Virus record (IMG/VR): IMGVR_UViG_3300015371_001404
Span: 1 to 45,306 of that record
Source of the DNA: a virus
Reading direction: 5' to 3' (one strand)
DNA: 45,306 nt
The notes beneath the pieces were generated by a model. That model searched no databases and was not told the DNA's origin. It saw only the letters and a program-made list of their open reading frames with translations. Positions 19,308 to 26,762 of this stretch are shown here, piece after piece. The first letter of the stretch is position 1. Each line of letters opens with the position of its first letter. A program made the translations under genes and the position numbers.

Positions 19308-19847
19308 TTAGCTCGACGGTGGGTCACCTGGGGCGTCCTGAGGTGACATGCGACAACGCTCAGCGTTCATGGCGATCACCACTCGCAGGGCTTGAAGCTC
19401 ACGCCAGGTATCGGTCACCTTCTTCTGCCACTGGTCATTCTCGGCCTGCTCCTCCAGGGCGCGAGCCTTCCACGCCTCGCGTTCCTCCGCGACCATGTCC
19501 AGCGCCTGCTCCAGCCGCTGATTCTCGGCGTACACGTCGTCGTACAGACGCTTGAGCCGCTCGTTGTCGGCCCACAAGTCGTGCTCGTTCTGGGTCGGCT
19601 CATCCAGGGCCCTCTTGACCTCGCCTTGCAGCCGCCCGACCTCAGCCTCAGCCCTTTCGGCCCTCACTATCCAATCGACCTTGCCACCCGCCGACTCGGC
19701 CAAGGCATTGCGGAAGTAATCCACTTTGGCACGCAGCAGGCAGTGGCCGGTGCAGTGCTCCTCGCCCGAGCCGGGCGGGTCGCAGTAGCAGCCGCGATCA
19801 GACAGCCCCTCCGCGACCGCCGTGTGCCAGAACCGCTTGTCAGTCAT
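19308..19847 (-). CDS. Coiled-coil protein with Cys-rich N-terminus
   Basis: 179 aa, ATG at 19847 in an ATGA overlap with the upstream gene. Residues 18-40 contain four cysteines (GCYCDPP, HCTGHC), a possible metal site. Residues about 50-160 are a heptad-rich coiled coil (RAERAEAEVGRLQGEVKRAL, NERLKRLYDDVYAENQRLEQ). It is the last gene of the - strand block. The function is unknown. Confidence 0.65.
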   Translation of the reverse strand: MTDKRFWHTAVAEGLSDRGCYCDPPGSGEEHCTGHCLLRAKVDYFRNALAESAGGKVDWIVRAERAEAEVGRLQGEVKRALDEPTQNEHDLWADNERLKRLYDDVYAENQRLEQALDMVAEEREAWKARALEEQAENDQWQKKVTDTWRELQALRVVIAMNAERCRMSPQDAPGDPPSS

Positions 19848-20038
19848 GGCTGCTCGGGGCTGGCATCAATCGGATGCCCGAGTCCGCCTCGCTCGATTGC
19901 CCAGGTCAGGAGTGTTTGGGCCCACTCGCGTCGCGATACGCCAGCTACCTGCGCCTGGCGATCAAGCTCATCGGTGATGTACTTGGGGAGCCACAGGCGC
20001 AGGTCTAGCTCCTCGACTTTTCGGATTCGTACCGTCAT
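19844..20038 (-). CDS. Ribbon-helix-helix-like DNA-binding protein
   Basis: 64 aa from ATG 20038, placed by an ATGA overlap with the upstream stop; the frame is open further upstream but unsupported. The strand ELDLRLWLP is followed by helices YITDELDRQAQVAG and SRREWAQTLLTWAIERG. This is the beta-alpha-alpha layout of Arc/CopG/MetJ-type regulators. It is likely a small dimeric repressor. Confidence 0.65.
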   Translation of the reverse strand: MTVRIRKVEELDLRLWLPKYITDELDRQAQVAGVSRREWAQTLLTWAIERGGLGHPIDASPEQP

Positions 20039-20271
20039 GTGGCGGGCAGCTTCGAGAGGATGTTCAGCCCGAAGAAGACCACCGCCACTATGGTCCCGAT
20101 GACCAGCCCGTAGCAGCCCAGGATCAGGGCGATCAGCTTCCAACCCAGGTCACTCAGCTTGTCCGAAACGTGCTCCTTGAGCCTGGCCTCCATGCCCACC
20201 AGGCGGGTGTCAAGGTGGGCCATCACAAGCTCTAGCTCGGCGTGTGTCACGTAATTGTCGGTGGTGGTCAT
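20035..20271 (-). CDS. XhlA-like coiled-coil membrane protein
   Basis: 78 aa, ATG at 20271. The N-terminal half is amphipathic (HAELELVMAHLDTRLVGMEA), followed by one C-terminal transmembrane segment (LIALILGCYGLVIGTIVAVV). This matches the layout of hemolysin XhlA-type lysis accessories, though its place among regulators on the - strand is unusual. GGAGCAAGGAGAG lies upstream as ribosome site. It overlaps the next gene by ATGA. Confidence 0.6.
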   Translation of the reverse strand: MTTTDNYVTHAELELVMAHLDTRLVGMEARLKEHVSDKLSDLGWKLIALILGCYGLVIGTIVAVVFFGLNILSKLPAT

Positions 20272-20588
20272 CCGAAGGCTCTCCTTGCTCCTCGCCTTGA
20301 ATTGAGAAACTTATTGAACAGCGCCCAGGTGTGATGTTCTACCTCGGCCCGCTCGGAACGTGTGAGTCTCAATCCTGGCACTTCGGCCAGCGCCTCCTTC
20401 AAAGGGGCATCCATCATGCGCCCGCGCACAACCTTGACGTTGTCTCCCGCCTCGATCAGATCGGAGCACTCCTCGCAGGCAGTCCAGCCGCCGGTCGAAC
20501 CCCAGCCCATCTGGACCATATCGAACGTGTCGGCAGGGTAGAACCACTCGGGGTCGGGCCGCGAGCAGAAGTCACACTTAGCGCTCAT
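20268..20588 (-). CDS. Zinc-binding phage protein
   Basis: 106 aa from ATG 20588 (ATGA overlap with the upstream stop). Two CxxC pairs (CDFCS at residues 5-9, CEEC near 40) flank an aromatic segment with PEWFYPADTF. I have seen this layout in small actinobacterial and phage proteins of unknown role. The C-terminal half is helical and basic. A structural zinc site is likely. Confidence 0.65.
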   Translation of the reverse strand: MSAKCDFCSRPDPEWFYPADTFDMVQMGWGSTGGWTACEECSDLIEAGDNVKVVRGRMMDAPLKEALAEVPGLRLTRSERAEVEHHTWALFNKFLNSRRGARRAFG

Positions 20589-20902
20589 CGTGCCTGCGTC
20601 CCGTCCGCCAGCTGGTCGGTCAGACCGTCCTTCAGCTGTAGTTCGAGGAACACTCGCCACCCGTCCTTGCCCTCGACGATCACGGGGTTCAGCCGGTACT
20701 TGGTCTGGCGGAACAGCAGCGACGTGCCGTTGCGGAAGCGGGCGAATTCCTTCTTGTCCGCGACCTTGATGACCGTGACGCGACCCTGCTCGTGGTCCGT
20801 CACGGTGCGGTTCACCAGGCTAGTCCAGACGCCCTGGGGGCGGGCCTGGGCCCTACGCCCCTCAGGGACCTCCTCAGGCGTTACTGAGCCGACGATTTCC
20901 AT
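20585..20902 (-). CDS. Hypothetical protein
   Basis: 105 aa from ATG 20902, chosen for the AGGAGG seven bases upstream. It is mixed alpha/beta with basic patches (NRTVTDHEQGRVTVIKVADK, KYRLNPVIVEGKDGWRV). It overlaps the end of the upstream HTH gene by 29 nt. The family is not recognised. Confidence 0.65.
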   Translation of the reverse strand: MEIVGSVTPEEVPEGRRAQARPQGVWTSLVNRTVTDHEQGRVTVIKVADKKEFARFRNGTSLLFRQTKYRLNPVIVEGKDGWRVFLELQLKDGLTDQLADGTQAR

Positions 20903-21323
20903 GGGTGCCTCCTTGGTTGTTGGTGTGCCCAGGCGGGCCCTGACGGGCCTCCCGCGCGGCCTGCTGGGCAGCCAGGCTGGCGAGTGTCTCCTCAAGCGTG
21001 GCGACCGGTACGGGCGGCCAGAGGATGTCCCAGCGGTCGCAGTAACGCAGCAGCGTTCGCCTGCTGATGCCGAGCGCCTTCGCCACCTCGGCCCTGGACC
21101 TCTGATCGGCAGGCAGCGCCTCGTAGGCTGTCTGTAAATCCCTGGTGAAGACCTGCTGGTTGATGCGGGTGGTCCCAGCTGGGCGTCCCCTGCCAGGGCC
21201 ACGCTGTCGGTAGATGATCTCCGATGCCGTGATGCCGTGAATCTTCGCCAGCTTCTTCTTCAGACTGGCGATCTCGTCGCTAAGTCGCAGTACTTCAATT
21301 TCAAGCTCTTGGACCCGGTCCAT
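20874..21323 (-). CDS. HTH DNA-binding protein with coiled coil
   Basis: 149 aa from ATG 21323, with GGAGG about 11 nt upstream. A GTG at 21380 overlapping the upstream TAG is an alternative that adds 19 residues. The N-terminus is a coiled coil (VQELEIEVLRLSDEIASLKK), the middle is basic (RQRGPGRGRPAG), and VAKALGISRRTLLRYCDRW near residue 95 is a clear helix-turn-helix of resolvase/transposase style. It is a likely regulator in the integrase-side block. Confidence 0.65.
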   Translation of the reverse strand: MDRVQELEIEVLRLSDEIASLKKKLAKIHGITASEIIYRQRGPGRGRPAGTTRINQQVFTRDLQTAYEALPADQRSRAEVAKALGISRRTLLRYCDRWDILWPPVPVATLEETLASLAAQQAAREARQGPPGHTNNQGGTHGNRRLSNA

Positions 21324-21372
21324 CTTCGTGCGTGCCTCCGGCCTGTACTCAGGGCCGGCGAGCAGGGTGGTT

Positions 21373-21852
21373 CTAGCCACCCGCGCACCTTCGGAAGAAA
21401 TGCGCGACGTTGACCACGCCATCGGCGCGGCCATCGAGCATGTCTGCCAACTTGTACCCGCCGAGGATGATTGGCCACATCACCCCGGCGGGGCCAACGA
21501 AGTGCCGCTGCCAGCTGTAGTTGTCGCTCCCCTTGAGTCTTCGCACCAGAGCCGCGTGCCCCCGTAGTGCAGCGGGACGGCTAGTGTGGTGCCACTCCTC
21601 CAATAGCTCTGGATGCTCTGTCCCCTCGCGGTGCAGCAGGGCGTTGGAACTCCAGAGCACGGGCGGGTTGTGCGGGAACATCTCGAAGCCGAGGAACACC
21701 GTGATCACTTCGACCTGTCCGTCTTCCGCTTCCCAAAGCTCGCGAGCCAGCACACGGTCTGTGTCCATGAACTGGGCCCAGCGGCGCGGGTCGGCCTCGC
21801 GGACAGCGCGGCCTCGCGTGTCGAGGGTCCACATGCGAAGTTCCTCGTCCAC
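21373..21852 (-). CDS. Conserved-looking phage hypothetical protein
   Basis: 159 aa, GTG at 21852 with GGGGAGG eight bases upstream; the next Met is at 21834. The pattern MWTLDTRGRAV, RRWAQFMDTDRVLARE, VITVFLGFEMFP and PPVLWSSNALL is one I recognise from many tailed-phage and prophage hypothetical proteins. No function is known. It is acidic, probably cytosolic. Confidence 0.65.
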   Translation of the reverse strand: MDEELRMWTLDTRGRAVREADPRRWAQFMDTDRVLARELWEAEDGQVEVITVFLGFEMFPHNPPVLWSSNALLHREGTEHPELLEEWHHTSRPAALRGHAALVRRLKGSDNYSWQRHFVGPAGVMWPIILGGYKLADMLDGRADGVVNVAHFFRRCAGG

Positions 21853-21874
21853 ATGTTCATCCTCCCCTTGGCTC

Positions 21875-23131
21875 CTACGTGCGTTGGGTGCTGACGATCT
21901 CGATGTCGGCTCCGTGCTTCTCGCGAACCTTGCGGAGGGCCTCGTCGATGGTTGGTGCCGAGACCAGGCTGGTCCGCGTGACGATGAAGCTGACCGCCCA
22001 CTCGCGCTCGTGGATCGAGACAGCTGGTGCAGGCAGCGGCTGTGGCTCGGGCACCGCCAGCTGTGCGCCTGGTGCCTGGCCCAGGTGCAGCTGCGTGGTC
22101 ATTGAGTTGCCACCTGGGACCCACGTCTGCTTGCCATTGACCATCTCGAAGCGACCGGTCTGGTCGACGTTGAGGGCACTGGGGCGAGGACCTCGCTGGT
22201 TGCGCGGGGCTATCCCGTTGATCTCCAGTATTCGGTACAGCTGGGACGTGCTCAGGCTGTACGCCTGCTCGATTTCCTTCACGGGGACGCTCATGTCCTC
22301 GTACAGGCGCAGCACCTCGTGGATGGTCTGCGGGCTGGGCGGTGGCCTGCGTCGACCGCTCGGTGTTTCGACCACAGGCTCCTCGGCAGCTGGCTCGGGC
22401 TCGGGAGCAGCTGGCTCTAGCTCGACAATTGGCTCGGGCTCGGTCCAGCCACCTGGCCAGACGCGGCGTGATGTGCCATCTGGGCTGTCGAAGTACGCCT
22501 CGCCATCGCGGATGACCAGACTCTCGTCGTCGAACATGCGTCCGCGTGGGTTCCAGTGTTGAATCGCGTCCCTGGTCGGATAGCCCCGCCGCTTGCGAAT
22601 ACGGTTGGTCTCATTGCCATCGATCCCCAGGGCCCTCTGTATCTCGTGGACCGGGACGTCGGTGTCGACGTACAGGCGTTCGACCAGGGCGTCCTGCTCG
22701 GCGTCGGGGGGCAGTCCCCTGAACAGCTGTAGGTACAGACCCCGCTCCTGGGTGCCAAACGGTGGCACTCCCTCGGCTCGGATGCGGGCAATGGCTGCCA
22801 ATTCCTGGCCTTTAGGCAGCTGCTTGGTTCGGATGGCTTCGTATAGCTCGGCCAGGGTGGCATGCCCGTTGACGGGGGCAGCTGCCTCGGCCATGACCTC
22901 AGTCGGCACTGCGAATTCCTCCTGAATGTAAAGCTGCTTGCGAGCCTCTTGCTGCTCGCGAACGTGCGCCTCGACAGCCCGGCGCAGGGCTCGGCGCTCT
23001 TTGATCTGCCGCCAGTACTGGCGGATGGATGGCTTGGTCTGCTCCCAGCAGGACTGGCAGATATTGAACCGGGCGATCTTGTGCCTGGCCTGCCCGCACT
23101 GGCGGCACCTGGCGTGGGATGTCGATGGCAA
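21875..23131 (-). CDS. Zinc-ribbon/double-HTH putative regulator
   Basis: 418 aa from TTG 23131, which has GAGGAGG five to six bases upstream. The frame extends to an ATG at 23224 that overlaps the integrase stop, but that version would be coded through a terminator hairpin. Near the start is a CxxC/CxxC zinc ribbon (CRQCGQ and ICQSC). Two HTH-like segments follow: VDTDVPVHEIQRALGIDG in the middle and MSVPVKEIEQAYSLSTSQLY later, separated by a Pro/Glu-rich linker. It is likely a DNA-binding phage regulator. Confidence 0.65.
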   Translation of the reverse strand: MPSTSHARCRQCGQARHKIARFNICQSCWEQTKPSIRQYWRQIKERRALRRAVEAHVREQQEARKQLYIQEEFAVPTEVMAEAAAPVNGHATLAELYEAIRTKQLPKGQELAAIARIRAEGVPPFGTQERGLYLQLFRGLPPDAEQDALVERLYVDTDVPVHEIQRALGIDGNETNRIRKRRGYPTRDAIQHWNPRGRMFDDESLVIRDGEAYFDSPDGTSRRVWPGGWTEPEPIVELEPAAPEPEPAAEEPVVETPSGRRRPPPSPQTIHEVLRLYEDMSVPVKEIEQAYSLSTSQLYRILEINGIAPRNQRGPRPSALNVDQTGRFEMVNGKQTWVPGGNSMTTQLHLGQAPGAQLAVPEPQPLPAPAVSIHEREWAVSFIVTRTSLVSAPTIDEALRKVREKHGADIEIVSTQRT

Positions 23132-23159
23132 CTCGTCCTCCTCTTCTCCATATATGTGC

Positions 23160-23189
23160 AAAAGGCCACGGGGAGCTAACCCCGTGGCC
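23160..23189 (-). terminator. Rho-independent terminator after integrase
   Basis: On the - strand a perfect 10-bp stem (GGCCACGGGG with CCCCGTGGCC, loop TTAGCT) is followed by TTTT. It lies 31 nt after the integrase stop at 23221 and 30 nt before the TTG start of the next gene. It should limit read-through from integrase into the downstream regulatory genes. Confidence 0.8.
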
Positions 23190-23220
23190 CATTGGCGCAG
23201 GAATGTGGAGCCCGCTCGGG

Positions 23221-24570
23221 TCATACTGCCCTGGCATCGCTCCTGGCCTGGGCCCGCATGGCGTCCATGAGGGCCTGCATCTTGGCGGCGCTGTCGCTCA
23301 CCTCGCGGGCGACCGAGTGGGAGTAGACCGAGAAGATCAGCTGGGCGTTCGCGTGGCCCATCTCGTCCGCGATCTGGTCGGGAGCTACGCCCGCCGCGAC
23401 CTTGTAGCTGGCCATGTCGTGGCGGCCCTTGTGCAGGGTCATGCGCGAGGCCACCGGGCCAGCTGCCTTCCGCATCTTCTCAAGCAGGTATTGCAGCTGC
23501 GTCGGCAGCATGAACAGCCCGTCGCCCGAGAACACCCAGTCGCCCGCCTCGCGGCCCGAGTCCCCGACCTTGCCCCAGGCTTTGCGATTGGCCATCTGGA
23601 GCGTGGCCTGGGCCTGGCGCTGCGCCTTGAGAGCCGCCGCCACCTCGGGCATGACCTGAACGCGGCGGACCTTCAGCTGCTTGCGCTGGCGCTGTGACTT
23701 CAGCACCTCGGTGACCGTGTACTTGCCACTGTTCTGGAGAACCTGGCGGCGGACGGTGAGGTAGCCATCGTCCCCGAAGTCGCTCCACTTGAGACCGGCA
23801 ATCTCGGCGCGGCGAAGGCCGAGCCCGTTGGCCACGTCCCAGAGCGCCGCGAAGTGCGCGGGCAGCACCTCGTGCGCGGCATCGAGCAGGGCCATCGTGA
23901 CCGCCATGTCGGTCTTGTACTCGTTCATGGTCATTCGCTTGGGGTCGTGGAGGTCCTCCTTCGGGTACTCCAGGCGCTCGGTCGGATCGAAGTTGAAGCC
24001 GCTGCGCGAGGGGTTTTCCTCCATCGCTTTGCCCAGGGTGCGGATGACCCAGACCGCCCGCCGCTGCGTGGGGATGCCGACGCCATCGCGGGCCATGCGG
24101 CGCACCCAGCCCTTGAGGTTCTCGAAGTTCAGCTGCTGCTCGGCGCGGCCCTTGGTCCCCAGGCGAAGGTGGCCACAGCCGTGGCTCTTGCTGAGGACGT
24201 GGTTCTTGAGGAAGTTGTTGAAGCGGTTCTCGGTGGTCTCCGACTTCTTCCCCTGGGCGACCTCGGAGGCGAGAATCTCGGTGCTGTACCACGCCGCGAA
24301 CTCGGCCACGTCGGTCATCAGCGCAGAGGTGCGGCTGAGGCCGCGCTCGTGGTTGGCCCACCACTGCTTCCACTTGATGCGAAGCTGCTCCTTGGTCTTC
24401 GCACCGAGCGGCGGGTCGCGATGAGCGATCCCGTCCACGTAGTAGGTGGGAGGCGTGACCTGCCAGCTGGTGACCTGGCCCTGGGCGTTCAGGCGGGGGC
24501 GAGGGTTGGGCATGGCGGTAACGTCGCCGCCTTTGGGGGCCCGCTTGCGGGCGCTAGACTCTCCGTGCAT
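23221..24570 (-). CDS. int: Tyrosine-family integrase
   Basis: 449 aa from ATG 24570, with AGGAGCAAG upstream; the frame is open to 24738. An N-terminal SAM-like DNA-binding region precedes the catalytic domain. All key residues are visible: first Arg in GLGLRRAEIAGLKW, HxxR in LHKGRHDMAS, second His in DEMGHANAQ and the nucleophile Tyr in IFSVYSHSV. It would recombine phage attP with host attB, so the phage is probably temperate. The leader has three hairpins and may contain attP. Confidence 0.93.
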   Translation of the reverse strand: MHGESSARKRAPKGGDVTAMPNPRPRLNAQGQVTSWQVTPPTYYVDGIAHRDPPLGAKTKEQLRIKWKQWWANHERGLSRTSALMTDVAEFAAWYSTEILASEVAQGKKSETTENRFNNFLKNHVLSKSHGCGHLRLGTKGRAEQQLNFENLKGWVRRMARDGVGIPTQRRAVWVIRTLGKAMEENPSRSGFNFDPTERLEYPKEDLHDPKRMTMNEYKTDMAVTMALLDAAHEVLPAHFAALWDVANGLGLRRAEIAGLKWSDFGDDGYLTVRRQVLQNSGKYTVTEVLKSQRQRKQLKVRRVQVMPEVAAALKAQRQAQATLQMANRKAWGKVGDSGREAGDWVFSGDGLFMLPTQLQYLLEKMRKAAGPVASRMTLHKGRHDMASYKVAAGVAPDQIADEMGHANAQLIFSVYSHSVAREVSDSAAKMQALMDAMRAQARSDARAV

Positions 24571-24734
24571 CGGTAGCTTGCTCCTATCGGTGCCACGGGG
24601 GCGGGCCGTGCCTGGCTGCGCCCCCAACACCTTGAATGTGCCCCGCCTATGAGAGTGGCGGGGACTCGGGTTATAGGGGATGGGCAATTTGTGACCAAAT
24701 AATGCCCATCCCGAGTTCAAGCGGGGAGAGTGAG
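24571..24734 (-). promoter_or_regulatory. Integrase leader with three inverted repeats; attP candidate
   Basis: Three inverted repeats lie between the HTH gene and integrase. They are GGGGGCG/CGCCCCC (24597-24625), CCCCGCC/GGCGGGG (24641-24663) and a long interrupted palindrome 24677-24712 made of GGGATGGGCA, ATTTG, TGAC, CAAAT, AA, TGCCCATCCC. The last is A/T-rich in the centre and framed by ACTCGGG/CCCGAGT. None has a T tract. They could be integrase arm or core sites, operators or leader RNA structure. Confidence 0.5.
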
Positions 24735-25040
24735 TCACGCTGCGAGGCGTCTGTTGGGGTCCGGGGGCCAGGCGGCCCCCAGGCGGATGATGGTGGTCTT
24801 CAACGTGCGTCGATCCATGAACAGGCGTTTGGCCACGCGGACCAGGCTGGGCTTGCGACCGGGCTCGGCGTCCTGCTCCTCGCGGTACACCTCGCGTAGC
24901 TTCTTCTCGAACACGCTGCGATCCTTCTCGTAGGGCTTCACGCCTGGCTTCCTCCGCTCCCTGCTCACGATCCCAGCTGCCTGGTCCAACACGTCCCAGT
25001 CAGCCGCATGACACCGACACCGTCCCGCGCATCTGCTCAT
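24735..25040 (-). CDS. HTH protein of the divergent control region
   Basis: 101 aa from ATG 25040, with AGGGAGG eight bases upstream; the longer open frame to 25400 crosses the control region and is not used. The N-terminus has several cysteines (MSRCAGRCRCH), the centre is basic, and SLVRVAKRLFMDRRTLKTTIIRLG is an HTH-like segment of the same style as the 20874 gene. Its place facing the early operon makes it a candidate immunity or integration regulator. Confidence 0.6.
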   Translation of the reverse strand: MSRCAGRCRCHAADWDVLDQAAGIVSRERRKPGVKPYEKDRSVFEKKLREVYREEQDAEPGRKPSLVRVAKRLFMDRRTLKTTIIRLGAAWPPDPNRRLAA

Positions 25041-25268
25041 TGGATGAGCCTCCCTGGGGCACACCTCCTGACCCATGCCCTTGCCTGAGTTCGAGTCTAC
25101 ACCTGTGCAGGCGTCAGCAAGTGCTCTAACTCCGCCGACTTGCTTTTGCTGCACAGCCCAGTGTGCCTGGGGGCTCGTCCAGGGTGGCAGGGGCGACCTG
25201 TGCAAAATTATGGGCTGGCTCGAAATTCTGCACACTGACTGCCTAGCGGGTAGCCGGCGAGCGGCGGC
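25041..25268. promoter_or_regulatory. Divergent control region with TGTGCA operators
   Basis: CTGTGCA occurs at 25103-25109 and 25198-25204, and its complement at 25150-25156 and, as TGCACA, at 25229-25234. The last pair forms an inverted repeat with longer arms, TGTGCAAAATT against AAATTCTGCACA, about 12 nt apart. A CATAAT -10-like hexamer for - strand transcription (25212 to 25207) lies inside it. This is the pattern of a regulator binding site controlling the early operon and the - strand gene. Confidence 0.6.
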
Positions 25269-25481
25269 ATGCTGGCCGCCGTGTCTAGCTGGACCACCTT
25301 TCAAGTTCGACTTCGCCCGAGGGAGGCCGCCGTGCTCGCCAAGATGGCCAGTGACGAGCGCCGGCGGCCCCAGGACCAGGCAGCTGTGCTCATCGCCCAT
25401 GCCTGCGAGGCGTGGCTAGCTGAGCAGGAGGCCCTGGTCTACGACCCCTCGGAGATTGAGGAGCTAGAGGCCGAGGCATGA
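25269..25481 (+). CDS. Small RHH-like protein, first early gene
   Basis: 70 aa from ATG 25269, without a good ribosome site; a GTG at 25281 is possible. The strand FQVRLRPR is followed by helices AAVLAKMASDERRRPQDQ and QAAVLIAHACEAWLAEQE, a ribbon-helix-helix-like plan. Its stop overlaps the next ATG (ATGA). It could bind the TGTGCA operators just upstream. Confidence 0.55.
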   Translation: MLAAVSSWTTFQVRLRPREAAVLAKMASDERRRPQDQAAVLIAHACEAWLAEQEALVYDPSEIEELEAEA

Positions 25482-25681
25482 CCGACGAAGAGCAAGACGA
25501 GTGGGCACCCGTGCTCCTGACCAAGCAGCAGGCAGCTGCGTGGGCGCAGGTAAGCGTGAGCAAGCTGAGCAGCTGGCTGGACGAGCCAGGCTTCCCGGCA
25601 ATCCGCACCCCGCGCCACGTCCGCATCCACGCCCGCAAGTTCGACGAGTGGCTCGCCATCAAGGCGGGAGGCCAGCCGTGA
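25478..25681 (+). CDS. Excisionase/MerR-like HTH protein
   Basis: 67 aa, ATG at 25478 in an ATGA overlap. LLTKQQAAAWAQVSVSKLSS, followed by FPAIRTPRHVRIHARKFDEW, is the standard excisionase-type winged HTH (DNA-binding domain, excisionase family). It may be the recombination directionality factor for the integrase or an early regulator. Confidence 0.7.
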   Translation: MTDEEQDEWAPVLLTKQQAAAWAQVSVSKLSSWLDEPGFPAIRTPRHVRIHARKFDEWLAIKAGGQP

Positions 25682-25971
25682 GCCAGACCTACACCGAGAG
25701 CTTCGGCAGCAACATCCAGGCGCGGCTGCTCCACGACCTGCTGCTCGAAGTGCGCGAGATCAAGGAGCAGCTGGGCAAGAGCGAGTCGCAGTCCAGCGTG
25801 CAGCTGGCCACCAGCGCTCGCGGCACGGACATTCAGGTGAAGTGCTACCCGCACAGCGACGTAGTCCAGGCGGGTGACGCTGCCCTGGAGGAGTACCTGC
25901 GCCTGCGCCGCGAGATCGAGCAGCGCCTGGTCGACAACTTCGGGGCCGAGGTCGCGAGGCGGAAGGCGTGA
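25678..25971 (+). CDS. Hypothetical early protein
   Basis: 97 aa, GTG at 25678 overlapping the preceding TGA. An N-terminal coiled-coil stretch (LLEVREIKEQLGK) precedes TDIQVKCYPHSDVVQAGDAA and a C-terminal helix. I recall similar proteins in actinobacteriophages, without known function. Confidence 0.6.
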   Translation: MSQTYTESFGSNIQARLLHDLLLEVREIKEQLGKSESQSSVQLATSARGTDIQVKCYPHSDVVQAGDAALEEYLRLRREIEQRLVDNFGAEVARRKA

Positions 25972-26174
25972 GAGCGCTCAGCCAGCGGCAGATCACGACG
26001 TGCGAGGAGTCGAAGCGACCACGCTGTCGCTGCCGCTGTCACGGGCAGCTGCATGGCATCCGCCGCGAGGGCTTCGTCCAGATTCCGATGTTCCACATCA
26101 AGCCCGAGGAGCAGCACCTACACCTCCCTCCCGATGTTGTGGAGGCTGCCCAGTCACTGGGGTTCCTGCCGTGA
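25968..26174 (+). CDS. Cys/His-rich small protein
   Basis: 68 aa, GTG at 25968 in a GTGA overlap. CEESKRPRCRCRCHGQLHG near the N-terminus offers Cys and His for a zinc site. I have seen similar small proteins in phage early regions. Unknown role; its stop overlaps the next GTG. Confidence 0.6.
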   Translation: MRALSQRQITTCEESKRPRCRCRCHGQLHGIRREGFVQIPMFHIKPEEQHLHLPPDVVEAAQSLGFLP

Positions 26175-26476
26175 TCCCAGGTGAATCGGAGCGGCACTTC
26201 CAGGCCGAGGTGATTCGTCTGTGCAAGGCGCTGCACCGCCGCTTCTACTTCACGCTGCACAGCAAGGGCTCGCCCGAGGGCTGGCCCGACCTCGTGATCT
26301 TGCAGCCACCGGTGCTGCGGATCAGGGAGTTGAAGACCAACACGGGCGCACTCACCCAGCCACAGCGCGAGACCATCGACCTGCTGAAGGAGTGCAACTA
26401 CGTCGACGTGGGCGTGTGGCGTCCGCGCGACTGGACCCGAATTGTGGAGGAGCTACAGCATGAGCGAAGTGCATGA
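26171..26476 (+). CDS. VRR-NUC domain nuclease
   Basis: 101 aa, GTG at 26171. It has the compact VRR-NUC (PD-(D/E)XK-type) pattern: SERHFQAEVIRLCKAL, then HSKGSPEGWPDLVIL with the catalytic Asp, RELKTNTGALTQPQ with the ELK motif, and a C-terminal VDVGVWRPRDW. Phage enzymes of this type act on branched or structured DNA in replication and recombination. It is followed by SSB-like and RecT genes. Confidence 0.85.
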   Translation: MIPGESERHFQAEVIRLCKALHRRFYFTLHSKGSPEGWPDLVILQPPVLRIRELKTNTGALTQPQRETIDLLKECNYVDVGVWRPRDWTRIVEELQHERSA

Positions 26477-26762
26477 CCGTCAGGTCCGCGTCACCATCCG
26501 CCGCCAGGTGAGCGATGGCAATTACGGAACGGAGGCGGCTGAGGTGACCGTGGAGGACTGGGTCGAGGATGACGAAGATGCCAGCTACGCGGCGGATGGG
26601 CTGCTGCTCGAAGCGCAACGCCTTGTGTACGGCCAGCTTGCTCGCTCTTCAAACTCGCGTGTCGCGGCTCAATTCCGCACGCCAGCGGCGGCGACCAAGG
26701 TGGCGACTGGGCCTGTAGCGGCACCGGCAGACCCCGACGATGACACGGACATGCCGTTCTGA
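26460..26762 (+). CDS. SSB-like protein with acidic DDDTDMPF tail
   Basis: 100 aa from ATG 26460, with GGAGG upstream, overlapping the nuclease end. The body (VRVTIRRQVSDGNYGTEAAE) is beta-rich. The last residues DDDTDMPF mimic the SSB C-terminal tip (DDDIPF), which recruits partner proteins. The Ala/Pro linker before it also fits SSB. It is too short for a full classic OB-fold SSB; a minimal ssDNA-binding protein is likely. Confidence 0.6.
   Translation: MSEVHDRQVRVTIRRQVSDGNYGTEAAEVTVEDWVEDDEDASYAADGLLLEAQRLVYGQLARSSNSRVAAQFRTPAAATKVATGPVAAPADPDDDTDMPF

Noticed and set aside
23480-24373. 297-aa - strand ORF in another frame of integrase
   Set aside because: It overlaps the catalytic domain of a clear tyrosine recombinase in another frame, and its composition is Arg/Gly/Pro-rich noise.
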